Shown: one piece after another, positions 6,356 through 14,371 of the stretch
Numbering within the stretch: the stretch's first letter is position 1
Layout: every line of letters starts with the position of its first letter
DNA from: an uncultured Amaricoccus sp.
GTDB taxonomy: Bacteria; Pseudomonadota; Alphaproteobacteria; Rhodobacterales; Rhodobacteraceae
Reading direction: 5' to 3'
DNA length: 14,395 nt
NCBI RefSeq assembly: GCF_937858865.1
Contig: NZ_CALLYO010000430.1
Location: 1-14,395 of the forward strand
Position numbers and translations under genes: made by a program
Notes under the pieces: generated by a model
Seen by the model: only the letters and a program-made list of their open reading frames with translations
Told to the model about the DNA's origin: nothing
Database searches by the model: none

Positions 6356-7819
6356 ATGGTCCAGACCCTATCGCGCGGGGTGATTCTCGCCGTCGGCTTG
6401 GTATTCTGCGCGGCCGTGGCGCAGGCGCAGCAGCATGCGGCGCTGGTCATGGATGCCCGCACCGGGCGGATCATCCACGAGGAGAATGCCGACACCCGGG
6501 TGCATCCCGCCTCGCTGACCAAGATGATGACGCTCTACATCGTCTTCGACCAGATCCGGCAGGGCCGCCTCTCGCTCGACCAGAAGATCACCGTCTCGGC
6601 CAATGCCGCCGCCCAGCCGCCCTCGCGGCTCGGGCTGAAGGCGGGGCAGAAGATCGAGCTGCGCTACCTGATCCGCGCCGCGGCGATCAAGTCGGCGAAC
6701 GACGCGGCGACGGCCATGGGCGACGCCATCGGCGGATCCGAGGAGGGATTCGCCCGGATGATGAACCAGTACGCCCGGGCGATGGGCCTCGACAGCACCA
6801 GCTTCAAGAACGCGAACGGCCTGACCCGGCCGGGGCACATGTCCACCGCCCGCGACATGGCGACGCTGGGGCGGCGGCTCGTCTACGACTTCCCGCAGTA
6901 TTACAACATCTTCGGCCGCACCTCGACCTCGGCCGGCATCGCCACGGTCAGGAACACCAACCGCCGGGTGCTCGAGGAGTACCAGGGCGCGGACGGGATC
7001 AAGACCGGCTACACCAAGGCGGCCGGCTTCAACGTCGTCTCCTCGGCGCAGCGCGGCGACCGGCGGGTGATCGTCGCCGTCCTGGGCGGCCGCTCGACCG
7101 CCTCGCGCAACGCCGAGGCCGAGCGGCTCATGGACCTCGGCTTCTCGCGCATGCCGGCGACGGCGCGCGTGGTGGCGCCGACGCCGCTGCGGACCGTCGC
7201 CGTCGCCTCGGCGGCGCCGCGCGGCTCGACCGCCGCGCCGGTCGTGGTCGCCAGGACCGACGGATCGATCGCCTCGGTGCGGCCGATGCCGCGCTCGCTC
7301 GACAGCGACGCCATCTCCCGCAACAGCGCGACGATCGCCGCCGCCATCGCCGAGGTGAACGCCGAGCTGACGGCGCAGGCCGCGCGCAACGCGCCGCCCG
7401 CCGCCGAGGGCCGGCCGATACCCCGCCCCGGGTCGGTTGCCGGGCCGGTCGCCAGCGTGAAGGCGGTCGTGGGCTCGGCCTCGACCTTCGCCGTCGCCGA
7501 GCCGGCCGCGCGCCCGGCGCCGCCCGACCCCGCCGCGCTCGAGGTGGCCAGCGCCGGCACCACCGGCGGCAACGACTGGGGCGTGCAGCTCGGCGCCTAT
7601 CGCGCCAAGGGCGACGCCGAGCGCCAGCTCCTCACCACCGCGCTGCAGGACGTGCCCGAGCTCGCCGGCGGCCTGCGCCGGGTCGAGGCGGCCAAGGTAC
7701 GCGGCGTGACGGTCTACCGCGCCCAGTTCGTCGGCCTCAGCCAGCAGGACGCCCTCGGCGCCTGCGCCGCGCTCGCACGGCTCCAGGCCGCCTGCCTGCC
7801 GCTCGCGCCGGGGATCTAG
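6356..7819 (+). CDS. D-alanyl-D-alanine carboxypeptidase (peptidase S11, PBP5/6-like) with C-terminal SPOR domain
   Basis: This periplasmic serine DD-peptidase trims the terminal D-Ala of peptidoglycan stem pentapeptides, or may act as an endopeptidase. Residues 1-24 form a clear signal peptide ending AQA before QQ. The active-site motifs are SLTK (Ser53, Lys56), SAN (113-115) and KTG (216-218), in the usual order and spacing. A low-complexity Ala/Pro/Arg linker follows (about 270-405). A SPOR domain (about 406-484, starting WGVQLGAY) is expected to bind denuded glycan at the division septum. PBP5's usual C-terminal amphipathic membrane anchor is absent; SPOR takes its place. The ATG at 6356 is preferred over GTG 6353 because GGAGG (6346-6350) lies 5 bases before it. 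It is divergent from phasin and converges on mipZ with an 8-base gap. At 487 residues it is longer than E. coli PBP5 owing to linker and SPOR. Confidence 0.92.
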   Translation: MVQTLSRGVILAVGLVFCAAVAQAQQHAALVMDARTGRIIHEENADTRVHPASLTKMMTLYIVFDQIRQGRLSLDQKITVSANAAAQPPSRLGLKAGQKIELRYLIRAAAIKSANDAATAMGDAIGGSEEGFARMMNQYARAMGLDSTSFKNANGLTRPGHMSTARDMATLGRRLVYDFPQYYNIFGRTSTSAGIATVRNTNRRVLEEYQGADGIKTGYTKAAGFNVVSSAQRGDRRVIVAVLGGRSTASRNAEAERLMDLGFSRMPATARVVAPTPLRTVAVASAAPRGSTAAPVVVARTDGSIASVRPMPRSLDSDAISRNSATIAAAIAEVNAELTAQAARNAPPAAEGRPIPRPGSVAGPVASVKAVVGSASTFAVAEPAARPAPPDPAALEVASAGTTGGNDWGVQLGAYRAKGDAERQLLTTALQDVPELAGGLRRVEAAKVRGVTVYRAQFVGLSQQDALGACAALARLQAACLPLAPGI

Positions 7820-7827
7820 CCCCTACC

Positions 7828-8631
7828 TCACGCCGCCACCGAGACCGCCGGCAGCTCGAGCGCGCGCACGAGGTCGCGCACCTCCTGCCGGGCGGCGATG
7901 TTCGACATGCTCATCGCCTGCGGATCCGCCTCGCGCAGGTCGAGCAGCGTGAGCCCGGAGAGGAAGAGCTCGCGGAAGACCACCCGCTCCGAGAAGCCCG
8001 GGATCAGCCGGAAGCCGATCCGCCGGGCCAGCTCGTCGAGCGCGCTGGCCACCCGGCGCTTGTTGCGCGCGTCGAGCATCGTCATCCGGTTCCGCAGCAC
8101 CACCCAGTCCATCGGCCGCCGCCCGCTCGCCGCCCGCGCCTGCCGCGCCTTCCAGACCATCTCGGAATAGACCGACGGCCCCCGGATCGCCCCCGAGGCC
8201 GGATCGAGCCGGGCCAGCATGTCGAAATCGACCAGGCTGTCGTTCATCGGCGTGATGAGCGTGTCGGCCCGCGCATGGGCGAGCCGCGAGTAGGTCGAAT
8301 AGGACCCCGGACAGTCGACCACCACATAGTCGGCGCCCGCGAGCTCGACCAGCGCCGCGGCGAAGCGGCTCTCCTCCTCCGCCTCCGCCTCGGCGCGGCT
8401 GTCGAGCGTGCTCGCCTCGAGCAGCAGCCGCCGCGGCATCGGCAGCTGGATGCCGTGCCGCCGCATGTAGTCCTGGCGGTTGTCGAGATAGCGGAACAGG
8501 CTCTTCTGCCGCAGGTCGAGGTCGAGCGCCCCGACCGAATGCCCGGCCCGCACCAGCGCCGTGATGAGATGCATGGCGGTCGTCGACTTGCCCGATCCGC
8601 CCTTCTCGTTCCCCATCACGATCAGCCGCAT
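7828..8631 (-). CDS. mipZ: Division-plane positioning ATPase MipZ (ParA/MinD superfamily)
   Basis: In Caulobacter MipZ forms a gradient from ParB at the chromosome origin and blocks FtsZ assembly except at midcell. This 267-residue protein has the deviant Walker A motif EKGGSGKST at residues 9-17 (signature Lys10 and catalytic Lys15), the DLDLRQKS segment (37-44) characteristic of MipZ rather than Soj/ParA, and switch II VVDCPG (104-109). Length is close to Caulobacter MipZ. Two adjacent ATGs exist at 8634 and 8631; 8631 is chosen because GAGG lies 7 bases upstream of it against 4 for the other. A longer ORF to 8766 runs through the lon terminator and is rejected. It lies downstream of lon, but the lon terminator intervenes, so separate transcription is likely. 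Confidence 0.92.
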   Translation of the reverse strand: MRLIVMGNEKGGSGKSTTAMHLITALVRAGHSVGALDLDLRQKSLFRYLDNRQDYMRRHGIQLPMPRRLLLEASTLDSRAEAEAEEESRFAAALVELAGADYVVVDCPGSYSTYSRLAHARADTLITPMNDSLVDFDMLARLDPASGAIRGPSVYSEMVWKARQARAASGRRPMDWVVLRNRMTMLDARNKRRVASALDELARRIGFRLIPGFSERVVFRELFLSGLTLLDLREADPQAMSMSNIAARQEVRDLVRALELPAVSVAA

Positions 8632-8740
8632 CATACAGCCTCGTTCACCAAATGACGCGCCCCTCTCCAGGCGCCCCACCAGATTTAGACGATCATCACG
8701 ATTCCCGGAAGAAGAATCACGCGCCCGGCCTGCAAGGCAG

Positions 8741-8779
8741 AAACGAAACGACCCGCCGGGCGCCATGCCCGGCGGGTCG
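8741..8779 (-). terminator. Intrinsic terminator of lon
   Basis: A perfect 13-bp stem (CGACCCGCCGGGC at 8749-8761 with its reverse complement at 8767-8779) and 5-base loop is followed on the minus strand by TTTCGTTT. It begins 23 bases after the lon stop codon and should insulate mipZ from lon. Confidence 0.85.
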
Positions 8780-8802
8780 CTGTCTCGCAGCCCCGGCCCG
8801 CG

Positions 8803-11211
8803 TCAGTGGGCCGGCGCCGAAGGCCCTTCGCCGGCCGGCGGCGAGATCGGCGGCGCCTTGGCCGCCTCCGCCGCCTCGTCCCACTCGATCGGCTCGGGCA
8901 TCCGGACGAGCGCCGTCTTCAGCACGTCCATCACGTTCGCGACCGGGATCAGCTCGAGCCCGTTCTTCACGTTGTCCGGGATCTCGCGCAGGTCCTTCAC
9001 GTTGTCGGCCGGGATCATCACCGTGGTGATGCCGCCCCTGAGCGCCGCCAGCAGCTTCTCCTTCAGCCCGCCGATCGGCAGCACGTTGCCGCGCAGCGTC
9101 ACCTCGCCGGTCATCGCCACGTCGCGCCTGACCGGGATCCCGGTCAGCACCGAGACGATCGAGGTCACCATGGCGATGCCCGCCGACGGCCCGTCCTTCG
9201 GGGTCGCCCCCTCGGGAACGTGGACGTGGATGTCCACCGTCTCGAACATCGGCGGCTTCAGCCCGAGCGTCGTCGCCCGCGAGCGCACCCAGGAGGAGGC
9301 CGCGTCGATCGACTCCTTCATCACGTCGCCGAGCGTGCCGGTCGTCTTCATCCGCCCCTTGCCGGGCAGCTTCAGCGCCTCGATCGAGAGGAGGTCGCCC
9401 CCCACCTCGGTCCAGGCGAGGCCGGTCACCACGCCGACCTGGTCCTCGGTCTCGGCCAGGCCGAACTTGAACCGCCGCACCCCGAGATACTCCTCGAGGT
9501 TCTCCGGCGTCACCACCACCTTCGCCGCCTTGCCGCGCACGATCTCGGTCACCGCCTTGCGGCAGAGCTTGGCGATCTCGCGCTCGAGGTTCCGCACGCC
9601 GGCCTCGCGGGTATAGTAGCGCACGATGTCGCGCAGGCCCGCGTCGGTCAGCTCGAACTCGTCCGGCTTCAGGCCGTGGCCCTTCTCCTGCTTCTCGATC
9701 AGGTGCTGGCGCGCGATCTCGACCTTCTCGTCCTCGGTGTAGCCGGGGATCGAGATGATCTCCATCCGGTCCAAGAGCGGCCGCGGCATGTTGTACGAAT
9801 TCGCCGTGGTGATGAACATCACGTTGGAGAGGTCGTACTCCACCTCGAGATAGTGGTCCGAGAAGGTCGCGTTCTGCTCCGGATCGAGCACCTCGAGCAT
9901 CGCCGAGGCCGGGTCGCCGCGGAAGTCCTGCCCCATCTTGTCGATCTCGTCGAGCAGGATCAGCGGGTTCGTGGTCTTGGCCTTCTTCATCGACTGGATG
10001 ATCTTGCCGGGCATCGAGCCGATGTAGGTCCGCCTATGCCCGCGGATCTCCGCCTCGTCCCGGACGCCGCCGAGCGAGATGCGGATGAACTCGCGGCCCG
10101 TGGCCTTGGCCACCGACTTGCCGAGCGAGGTCTTGCCGACGCCCGGAGGCCCGACCAGGCAGAGGATCGGCCCCTTCAGCTTGTCCGAGCGCGACTGCAC
10201 CGCCAGGAACTCGATGATCCGGTCCTTGACCTTCTCGAGCCCGTAATGGTCGTCGTCGAGCACCTTCTGCGCATGGCCGAGATCCTTCCTGATCTTCGAC
10301 TTCTTGCCCCAGGGGATCGACAGCATCCAGTCGAGGTAGTTGCGCACCACCGTCGCCTCGGCCGACATCGGGCTCATCGAGCGCAGCTTCTTCAGCTCGC
10401 CCACCGCCTTGTCCTTGGCCTCCTTCGAGAGCTTGGTCCTGGCGATCCGCTCCTCGAACTCGCTGGCGTCGTCCTGGCCCTCGCCCTCGCCGCCGAGCTC
10501 GCGCTGGATCGCCTTCATCTGCTCGTTGAGGTAATACTCGCGCTGGGTCCGCTCCATCTGCGTCTTGACCCGGCTCTTGATCTTCTTCTCGACCTTCAGG
10601 ACGCTCATCTCGCCCTGCATCAGGCCGTAGATCGCCTCGAGCCGCTCGCCGATGTCGCCCTGCTCGAGCAGCTTCTGCTTCTCCTCGAGCTTCACGCCGA
10701 GATGGCCGGCCACCGTGTCGGCGAGCTTGCCCGCCGGCATCGAATCGCTGATCGCCGAAACCGCCTCCTCCGGGATGTTCCGGTTGAGCTTGGCGTAGCG
10801 CTCGAACTCCTCGGCGACGGCGCGCGACAGCGCCTTGATCGCCGACGGATCCTTTTCCGTCTCGGGGATCTCGCCCGCCTCGGCCTCGAAGAAGACCGGG
10901 TTGTCGAGGAAGGCGCTGATCTCCACCCGCACCTTGCCCTCGACCAGCACCTTCACGGTGCCGTCGGGCAGCTTCAGGAGCTGCAGGACGTTGGCGAGCA
11001 CGCCGGTGCGGTAGATCCCCTCCGCCTTCGGCTCATCCTCCGACGCGTCCTTCTGGCTGGCCAGCAGGATCTGCTTGTCGTCCTTCATCACCGCCTCGAG
11101 CGCGCGGACACTCTTCTCGCGACCGACGAAGAGCGGCACGATCATGTGGGGGAAGACCACGATGTCGCGCAGCGGCAGGACGGGATAGGACGGGCTGCTC
11201 AATTCTGTCAT
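8803..11211 (-). CDS. lon: ATP-dependent protease La (LonA)
   Basis: Lon is a cytoplasmic hexameric AAA+ serine protease that removes misfolded proteins and specific regulators. In alphaproteobacteria its known targets include cell-cycle factors. The 802-residue product is full length. It has the N-terminal LAN substrate-binding domain (about 10-205), a coiled-coil stretch (205-275), Walker A GPPGVGKT (354-361, Lys360), Walker B LILLDEID (417-424), and the C-terminal protease domain with catalytic Ser676 in PKDGPSAG and Lys719 in GGLKEK, the correct 43-residue spacing for the Ser-Lys dyad. An acidic then Ala/Pro-rich tail (from about 775) ends the protein. ATG 11211 has GAGGA upstream. It is flanked by a GFA-family gene and mipZ rather than clpX and hupB. 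A heat-shock-like promoter lies upstream. Confidence 0.97.
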   Translation of the reverse strand: MTELSSPSYPVLPLRDIVVFPHMIVPLFVGREKSVRALEAVMKDDKQILLASQKDASEDEPKAEGIYRTGVLANVLQLLKLPDGTVKVLVEGKVRVEISAFLDNPVFFEAEAGEIPETEKDPSAIKALSRAVAEEFERYAKLNRNIPEEAVSAISDSMPAGKLADTVAGHLGVKLEEKQKLLEQGDIGERLEAIYGLMQGEMSVLKVEKKIKSRVKTQMERTQREYYLNEQMKAIQRELGGEGEGQDDASEFEERIARTKLSKEAKDKAVGELKKLRSMSPMSAEATVVRNYLDWMLSIPWGKKSKIRKDLGHAQKVLDDDHYGLEKVKDRIIEFLAVQSRSDKLKGPILCLVGPPGVGKTSLGKSVAKATGREFIRISLGGVRDEAEIRGHRRTYIGSMPGKIIQSMKKAKTTNPLILLDEIDKMGQDFRGDPASAMLEVLDPEQNATFSDHYLEVEYDLSNVMFITTANSYNMPRPLLDRMEIISIPGYTEDEKVEIARQHLIEKQEKGHGLKPDEFELTDAGLRDIVRYYTREAGVRNLEREIAKLCRKAVTEIVRGKAAKVVVTPENLEEYLGVRRFKFGLAETEDQVGVVTGLAWTEVGGDLLSIEALKLPGKGRMKTTGTLGDVMKESIDAASSWVRSRATTLGLKPPMFETVDIHVHVPEGATPKDGPSAGIAMVTSIVSVLTGIPVRRDVAMTGEVTLRGNVLPIGGLKEKLLAALRGGITTVMIPADNVKDLREIPDNVKNGLELIPVANVMDVLKTALVRMPEPIEWDEAAEAAKAPPISPPAGEGPSAPAH

Positions 11212-11280
11212 ATGAACTGGTCCTCATCTGGCGAAGCGCCCGGTCCCGATCCTCGGCGGCCTCGGCGCCTCCACCGAAGT

Positions 11281-11310
11281 GAAATGGCGCGCCGGCCGTG
11301 GCGTTTCAAG
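11281..11310 (-). promoter_or_regulatory. Candidate heat-shock (sigma-32 type) promoter of lon
   Basis: CTTGAAA (11310-11304) followed after 16 bases by CCATTTC (11287-11281) on the minus strand resembles the sigma-32 pattern CTTGAA...CCCCATnT. The implied leader is about 65 bases. The remaining 297-base gap 11212-11508 shows no gene that I would support. Confidence 0.45.
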
Positions 11311-11508
11311 TCGCCGGCATCTTTGCGCCGCGGGGCCGGGGGTTGCAAGACGCCGCCGCGCCGGTTTACCCGCGGGCGGCCTCCCGCCCACCGCGCCATC
11401 CGCATGATTGCGATGGGGTTTTCCGTCGCGATCCGGATCCTGGCCCGGGCGTCGCCGTTGCCCCCGGCCGTGCTCATCGCGAGCGGAAGCGACCCCCGCC
11501 TCGCCTTT

Positions 11509-11961
11509 TCAGTCGAGCCCGGCGAATTCCTCGACGAGCCGCGGCCAATCCGTCTCGGGCGGGAAGCCGGGATAGGAATGCACCGCCGGCGTGCCTGCCC
11601 AGGCGAGCTTCTCCGCCGTGCAGGTCTCGACGAAGGGCACGAACCAGCCCGGCTCGTCGAGCGCGGTCGCCCGCACGTTCACGAACCAGTCGATCCCCTC
11701 CATCCGGGTGAAGAGCCAGCTCTTGCACCAGCCGCAGAAATGGTGCCGCTGCGCCCCGTGCAGCCCGCCGAGCTCGGTCTCGCCCTCGGTGACGGCGAAG
11801 CCGGCCACCGGCACCGCCACCGACAGCGAGAAGGCGCTCGCCGTCATCCTCTGGCAGCCGCGGCAGTGGCAGGCGACGGTGACGAAGGGCGCCTCGCTCA
11901 CCCGGAAGCGCACCTTCCCGCACCGGCATCCCCCGTCCCAGGGCAGCCTCCAGTCCCGCAT
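11509..11961 (-). CDS. GFA-family (glutathione-dependent formaldehyde-activating enzyme-like) zinc protein
   Basis: The 150-residue product carries the zinc-binding cysteine pattern of the GFA/CENP-V fold: CRCG (Cys12, Cys14), CHCRGC (Cys31, Cys33, Cys36) and CGWC (Cys76, Cys79). The founding member was proposed to speed S-hydroxymethylglutathione formation from formaldehyde, but most family members have no proven reaction, so substrate is unknown here. There is no signal peptide, so it is probably cytoplasmic. ATG 11961 has GGGAGG about 6 bases upstream. It lies 83 bases downstream of the VOC gene on the same strand and the two may be co-transcribed. Confidence 0.85.
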   Translation of the reverse strand: MRDWRLPWDGGCRCGKVRFRVSEAPFVTVACHCRGCQRMTASAFSLSVAVPVAGFAVTEGETELGGLHGAQRHHFCGWCKSWLFTRMEGIDWFVNVRATALDEPGWFVPFVETCTAEKLAWAGTPAVHSYPGFPPETDWPRLVEEFAGLD

Positions 11962-12044
11962 CGCACCCTCCCGTCCTCATGCGCCCGGCGCCCCCGCCTA
12001 CCGGCTCGCGGCCCGCGAAGGCAACAGGGCCTGACGGACGGCGC

Positions 12045-12476
12045 CTATCCGGGATCGTCGGCGGGGAGGTTCGCCGGGTTCCACACGACCTCCCACAGAT
12101 GGCCGTCGGGGTCGCGGAAATAGCCGGCGCGGCCGCCCCAGAAGGTTTCCTGCGCCGGCTTGACGATCTCGGCGCCGGCGCGGGCGGCCTCGTCCATCAC
12201 CTGGTCGACCTGCTCCTGCCGCATGACGTTGTGCCCGATGGTGAAGGCGGTCGGGCTGATCGGCGCCCTGGTCAGCCCGGAGTCGTGCGCAATGTCATCC
12301 TGCGCCCAGAGCGCGAGCTTCAGCCCGCCGGCCAGGGTGAAGAAGGCGACGGCGCCGTGTTCGAACTCGCGGCCGACGATGCCCTCCGTCGGCAGCCCGA
12401 GGCCGTCGCGGTAGAAGGCGAGCGAACGCTCGAGATCGGCGACGCCGATCGTCAGAACGGAAATGCGCGGCTTCAT
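12045..12476 (-). CDS. VOC superfamily protein (glyoxalase/bleomycin-resistance fold)
   Basis: The 143-residue product has two beta-alpha-beta-beta-beta modules. The first begins VLTIGVADLERSLAFYRDGL (residues 7-26) and the second ends GYFRDPDGHLWEVVWNP (118-134), the classic VOC C-terminal signature with Glu129 at the usual metal-ligand position. The first-strand histidine common in glyoxalase I is replaced (VLTIGV), so a standard GloA reaction is doubtful. Function could be isomerase, dioxygenase-like or ligand binding. ATG 12476 is well supported by AGGAG about 7 bases upstream. It may form a two-gene unit with the GFA-family gene and has its own AT-rich upstream region. Confidence 0.85.
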   Translation of the reverse strand: MKPRISVLTIGVADLERSLAFYRDGLGLPTEGIVGREFEHGAVAFFTLAGGLKLALWAQDDIAHDSGLTRAPISPTAFTIGHNVMRQEQVDQVMDEAARAGAEIVKPAQETFWGGRAGYFRDPDGHLWEVVWNPANLPADDPG

Positions 12477-12579
12477 GGCAATCTCCTCCCTCGTCCGAAC
12501 CGGAGGATAGGCGACGACGGCGGCCGGCGCGAGACGTGCCTGTCATGCGCTCGCGCACCGGGTTCTTCGCCCCAGGCGC

Positions 12580-12606
12580 GTAATACAACGTATAGACGAA
12601 AATCAA
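12580..12606 (-). promoter_or_regulatory. AT-rich promoter/operator region upstream of the VOC gene
   Basis: Within a GC-rich genome the stretch 12581-12632 is strikingly AT-rich. It contains TTGATT (12606-12601) and, 15 bases on, TATTAC (12585-12580) on the minus strand, plus the palindrome ATAC-N3-GTAT (12583-12593) overlapping the -10 candidate. This could be a regulated promoter; the spacer is short, so it is tentative. Confidence 0.35.
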
Positions 12607-12662
12607 CTACCTGATATGAAATGATTTTTCCGCCGGGCACGCGTGCCACCCGTGCGCCCGCC

Positions 12663-13793
12663 TCAGACGGGCTCCAGATCCCCCTCGGCCCGCAGCGCCT
12701 CGAACTCCGCCACGAACCGGCCCAGCCGCCCCTCGGCGATCGCCGCCCGGAGCCCGGCCATCAGCTCCTGGTAGTAGTGGAGGTTGTGCCAGGTCAGCAG
12801 CATCGCCGCGATGATCTCCCCGGCCTTGAAGACGTGGTGCAGGTAGGCCCGCTCGTAGCTCCGGCAGCAGGGGCAGGCGCAGTCCGGGTCGAGCGGCCGC
12901 GGATCCTCGGCATGGCGGGCGTTCTTGATGTTGACCGCCCCGCGCCGGGTCAGCGCCTGCCCGGTCCGCCCCGACCGGGTCGGCAGCACGCAGTCGAACA
13001 TGTCGACCCCGCGCAGAACGCCCCCGACGATATCGTCCGGCTTGCCCACCCCCATCAGGTAGCGCGGCCGGTCCTCCGGCAGCGCCCCCGGCAGATAGTC
13101 GAGCACCCCGAACATCGCCGCCTGCCCCTCGCCCACCGCCAGCCCGCCGATCGCATAGCCGTCGAAGCCGATCGCCTTCAGCGCCTCGGCCGATTCCTCG
13201 CGCAGCTCCCGCGTCACGCCCCCCTGCACGATCCCGAAGAGCGCATGCCCCGGCCGGTCGCCGAACGCCGCCCGCGACCGCTCCGCCCAGCGCATCGAGA
13301 GCCGCATCGACGCCGCCACCGCCTTCTCCTCCGCCGGCAGCGCCGGGCATTCGTCGAAGCACATCACGATGTCCGACCCGAGCAGCCGCTGGATCTCCAT
13401 GCTCCGCTCCGGCGAGAGGTGATGCATCGCCCCGTCCACATGGCTGCGGAAGCTCACCCCCTCCTCGCCGAGCTTGCGGAGCTCGGCGAGGCTCATCACC
13501 TGGAAGCCGCCCGAATCGGTCAGGATCGGCCGCTCCCAGTTCATGAACCGGTGCAGCCCCCCGAGCCGCGCCACCCGCTCCGCCCCCGGCCGCAGCATCA
13601 GGTGATAGGTGTTGCCAAGCAGGACGTCCGCCCCTGTCGCCCGCACGCTCTCCGGCAGCATCGCCTTGACCGTCGCCGCCGTCCCGACCGGCATGAAGGC
13701 CGGCGTGCGGATCTCCCCGCGCGGCGTCTCGAGCACCCCGGTCCGGGCCCGCCCGTCCCGCGCCGCGATCCGGAAGTCGACGCCGCTCGCCAT
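12663..13793 (-). CDS. tgt: Queuine/preQ1 tRNA-guanine transglycosylase
   Basis: Bacterial Tgt exchanges guanine-34 in the anticodon of tRNAs for Asp, Asn, His and Tyr with preQ1 (or salvaged queuine), the base-exchange step of queuosine formation in the cytoplasm. The 376-residue product is full length. Key residues are LTDSGGFQV (Asp93), the nucleophile region [14 protein letters not shown] (Asp264), and the zinc site Cys305-x-Cys307-x2-Cys310 with His336 (TWHN). GIVQGG and AIGGLAVGE substrate-pocket motifs are present. ATG 13793 follows GGGGGA 5 bases upstream. queA is not adjacent. It is divergent from sufT. The leader contains inverted repeats that could form alternative hairpins. Confidence 0.96.
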   Translation of the reverse strand: MASGVDFRIAARDGRARTGVLETPRGEIRTPAFMPVGTAATVKAMLPESVRATGADVLLGNTYHLMLRPGAERVARLGGLHRFMNWERPILTDSGGFQVMSLAELRKLGEEGVSFRSHVDGAMHHLSPERSMEIQRLLGSDIVMCFDECPALPAEEKAVAASMRLSMRWAERSRAAFGDRPGHALFGIVQGGVTRELREESAEALKAIGFDGYAIGGLAVGEGQAAMFGVLDYLPGALPEDRPRYLMGVGKPDDIVGGVLRGVDMFDCVLPTRSGRTGQALTRRGAVNIKNARHAEDPRPLDPDCACPCCRSYERAYLHHVFKAGEIIAAMLLTWHNLHYYQELMAGLRAAIAEGRLGRFVAEFEALRAEGDLEPV

Positions 13794-13810
13794 GTCCGTC
13801 CCCCGCGCCT

Positions 13811-13855
13811 CCGGGCGATTCCCGCCCGGCCGACTGGCTCCGACAGTCCGGCCGG
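13811..13855. repeat. Overlapping inverted repeats in the tgt leader
   Basis: One perfect hairpin pairs CCGGGCG (13811-13817) with CGCCCGG (13823-13829). A second pairs CCGGCCGACTG (13826-13836) with CAGTCCGGCCGG (13844-13855) with one bulged base. They share 13826-13829 and so exclude each other. They lie 17-62 bases upstream of the tgt start. No T-run follows on the minus strand. Confidence 0.4.
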
Positions 13856-13939
13856 ATGGTCAACCGCCGATCGGCGCCGCGAAAACCGGGCGAAGACGAG
13901 CCCCACCTCGCCGGCCGGAATCGCCCTTCGCCGCCTCTC

Positions 13940-13968
13940 TGGACGATGCAGGCCGTTTCTCTTATATA
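13940..13968 (+). promoter_or_regulatory. Promoter of sufT
   Basis: TGGACG (13940-13945) and TATATA (13963-13968) are separated by 17 bases in an AT-rich patch. The implied start near 13975 gives a leader of about 30 bases. No clear IscR or RirA box is visible by eye. Confidence 0.5.
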
Positions 13969-14005
13969 TTTGCTCAGGATTTCCGAGGACCGAGGGGCGG
14001 AAGCG

Positions 14006-14371
14006 ATGAACATCGAAACGGACGCACCGATGGAAGGCACGCCGCTCATCAAGCCGTCGACGACCGACCATCCGCTCTACGACCAGGTGGTCGAGGCCTG
14101 CCGCACGGTCTATGACCCTGAAATCCCGGTCAACATCTTCGACCTCGGCCTCGTCTACACCATCGAGATCAATGCCGACAGCGACATCGCCATCGCCATG
14201 TCGCTGACCGCGCCGGGTTGCCCGGTGGCCGGCGAGATGCCCGGCTGGGTCGCCGAGGCGGTCGGCGCCATCCCCGGCGTGCGCCACGTGGACGTGGAAC
14301 TCGTCTGGGAGCCGCAGTGGGGCATGGACATGATGTCGGACGAGGCCCGGCTCGAGCTCGGGTTCATGTGA
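14006..14371 (+). CDS. sufT: SUF system Fe-S cluster assembly protein SufT (DUF59/MIP18 family)
   Basis: SufT is a small cytoplasmic protein involved in Fe-S cluster maturation or transfer, needed mainly under high Fe-S demand in the bacteria studied. The 121-residue product has an N-terminal tail (1-20) and a DUF59 domain with DPEIPVNIFDLGLVY (37-51), TAPGCP including Cys72, and a C-terminal W-E-P-x-W motif (101-105) followed by MSDEARLELGF, all typical of the SufT subgroup. A longer in-frame ORF to 13856 spans the promoter and is rejected. ATG 14006 has a modest GGAAG-type ribosome binding site. The sufBCDS genes are not upstream here: tgt is divergent. What follows downstream is outside the window. 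Confidence 0.92.
   Translation: MNIETDAPMEGTPLIKPSTTDHPLYDQVVEACRTVYDPEIPVNIFDLGLVYTIEINADSDIAIAMSLTAPGCPVAGEMPGWVAEAVGAIPGVRHVDVELVWEPQWGMDMMSDEARLELGFM

Noticed and set aside
6310..8655. A 781-residue plus-strand ORF overlapping the carboxypeptidase and mipZ
   Set aside because: It is a shifted frame over the carboxypeptidase, which has all three active-site motifs in its own frame, and is antisense over mipZ.
8682..8720. GATTC...GAATC pair upstream of mipZ as an operator
   Set aside because: The arms are only 5 bases with a long loop and no convincing promoter hexamers nearby, so it is likely chance.
11208..11477. An 89-residue minus-strand ORF in the gap upstream of lon
   Set aside because: It has no ribosome binding site, is extremely Arg-rich, overlaps the likely lon promoter and the lon start codon, and lacks any conserved-looking block.
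8806..12123. An 1105-residue plus-strand ORF opposite lon and the GFA-family gene
   Set aside because: It is an antisense shadow rich in Leu, Arg, His and Asp, covers lon, its promoter and another gene, and shows no recognisable motif.
12636..12647. Perfect palindrome GGCACGCGTGCC just downstream of the tgt stop, considered as a terminator
   Set aside because: On the minus strand it is followed by an A-rich rather than T-rich stretch and it has no loop, so it does not fit an intrinsic terminator; chance or a protein site cannot be separated.
13794..13860. preQ1 riboswitch upstream of tgt
   Set aside because: The expected small hairpin followed by an A-rich tail forming an H-type pseudoknot near the ribosome binding site is absent; only GC-rich inverted repeats are seen.
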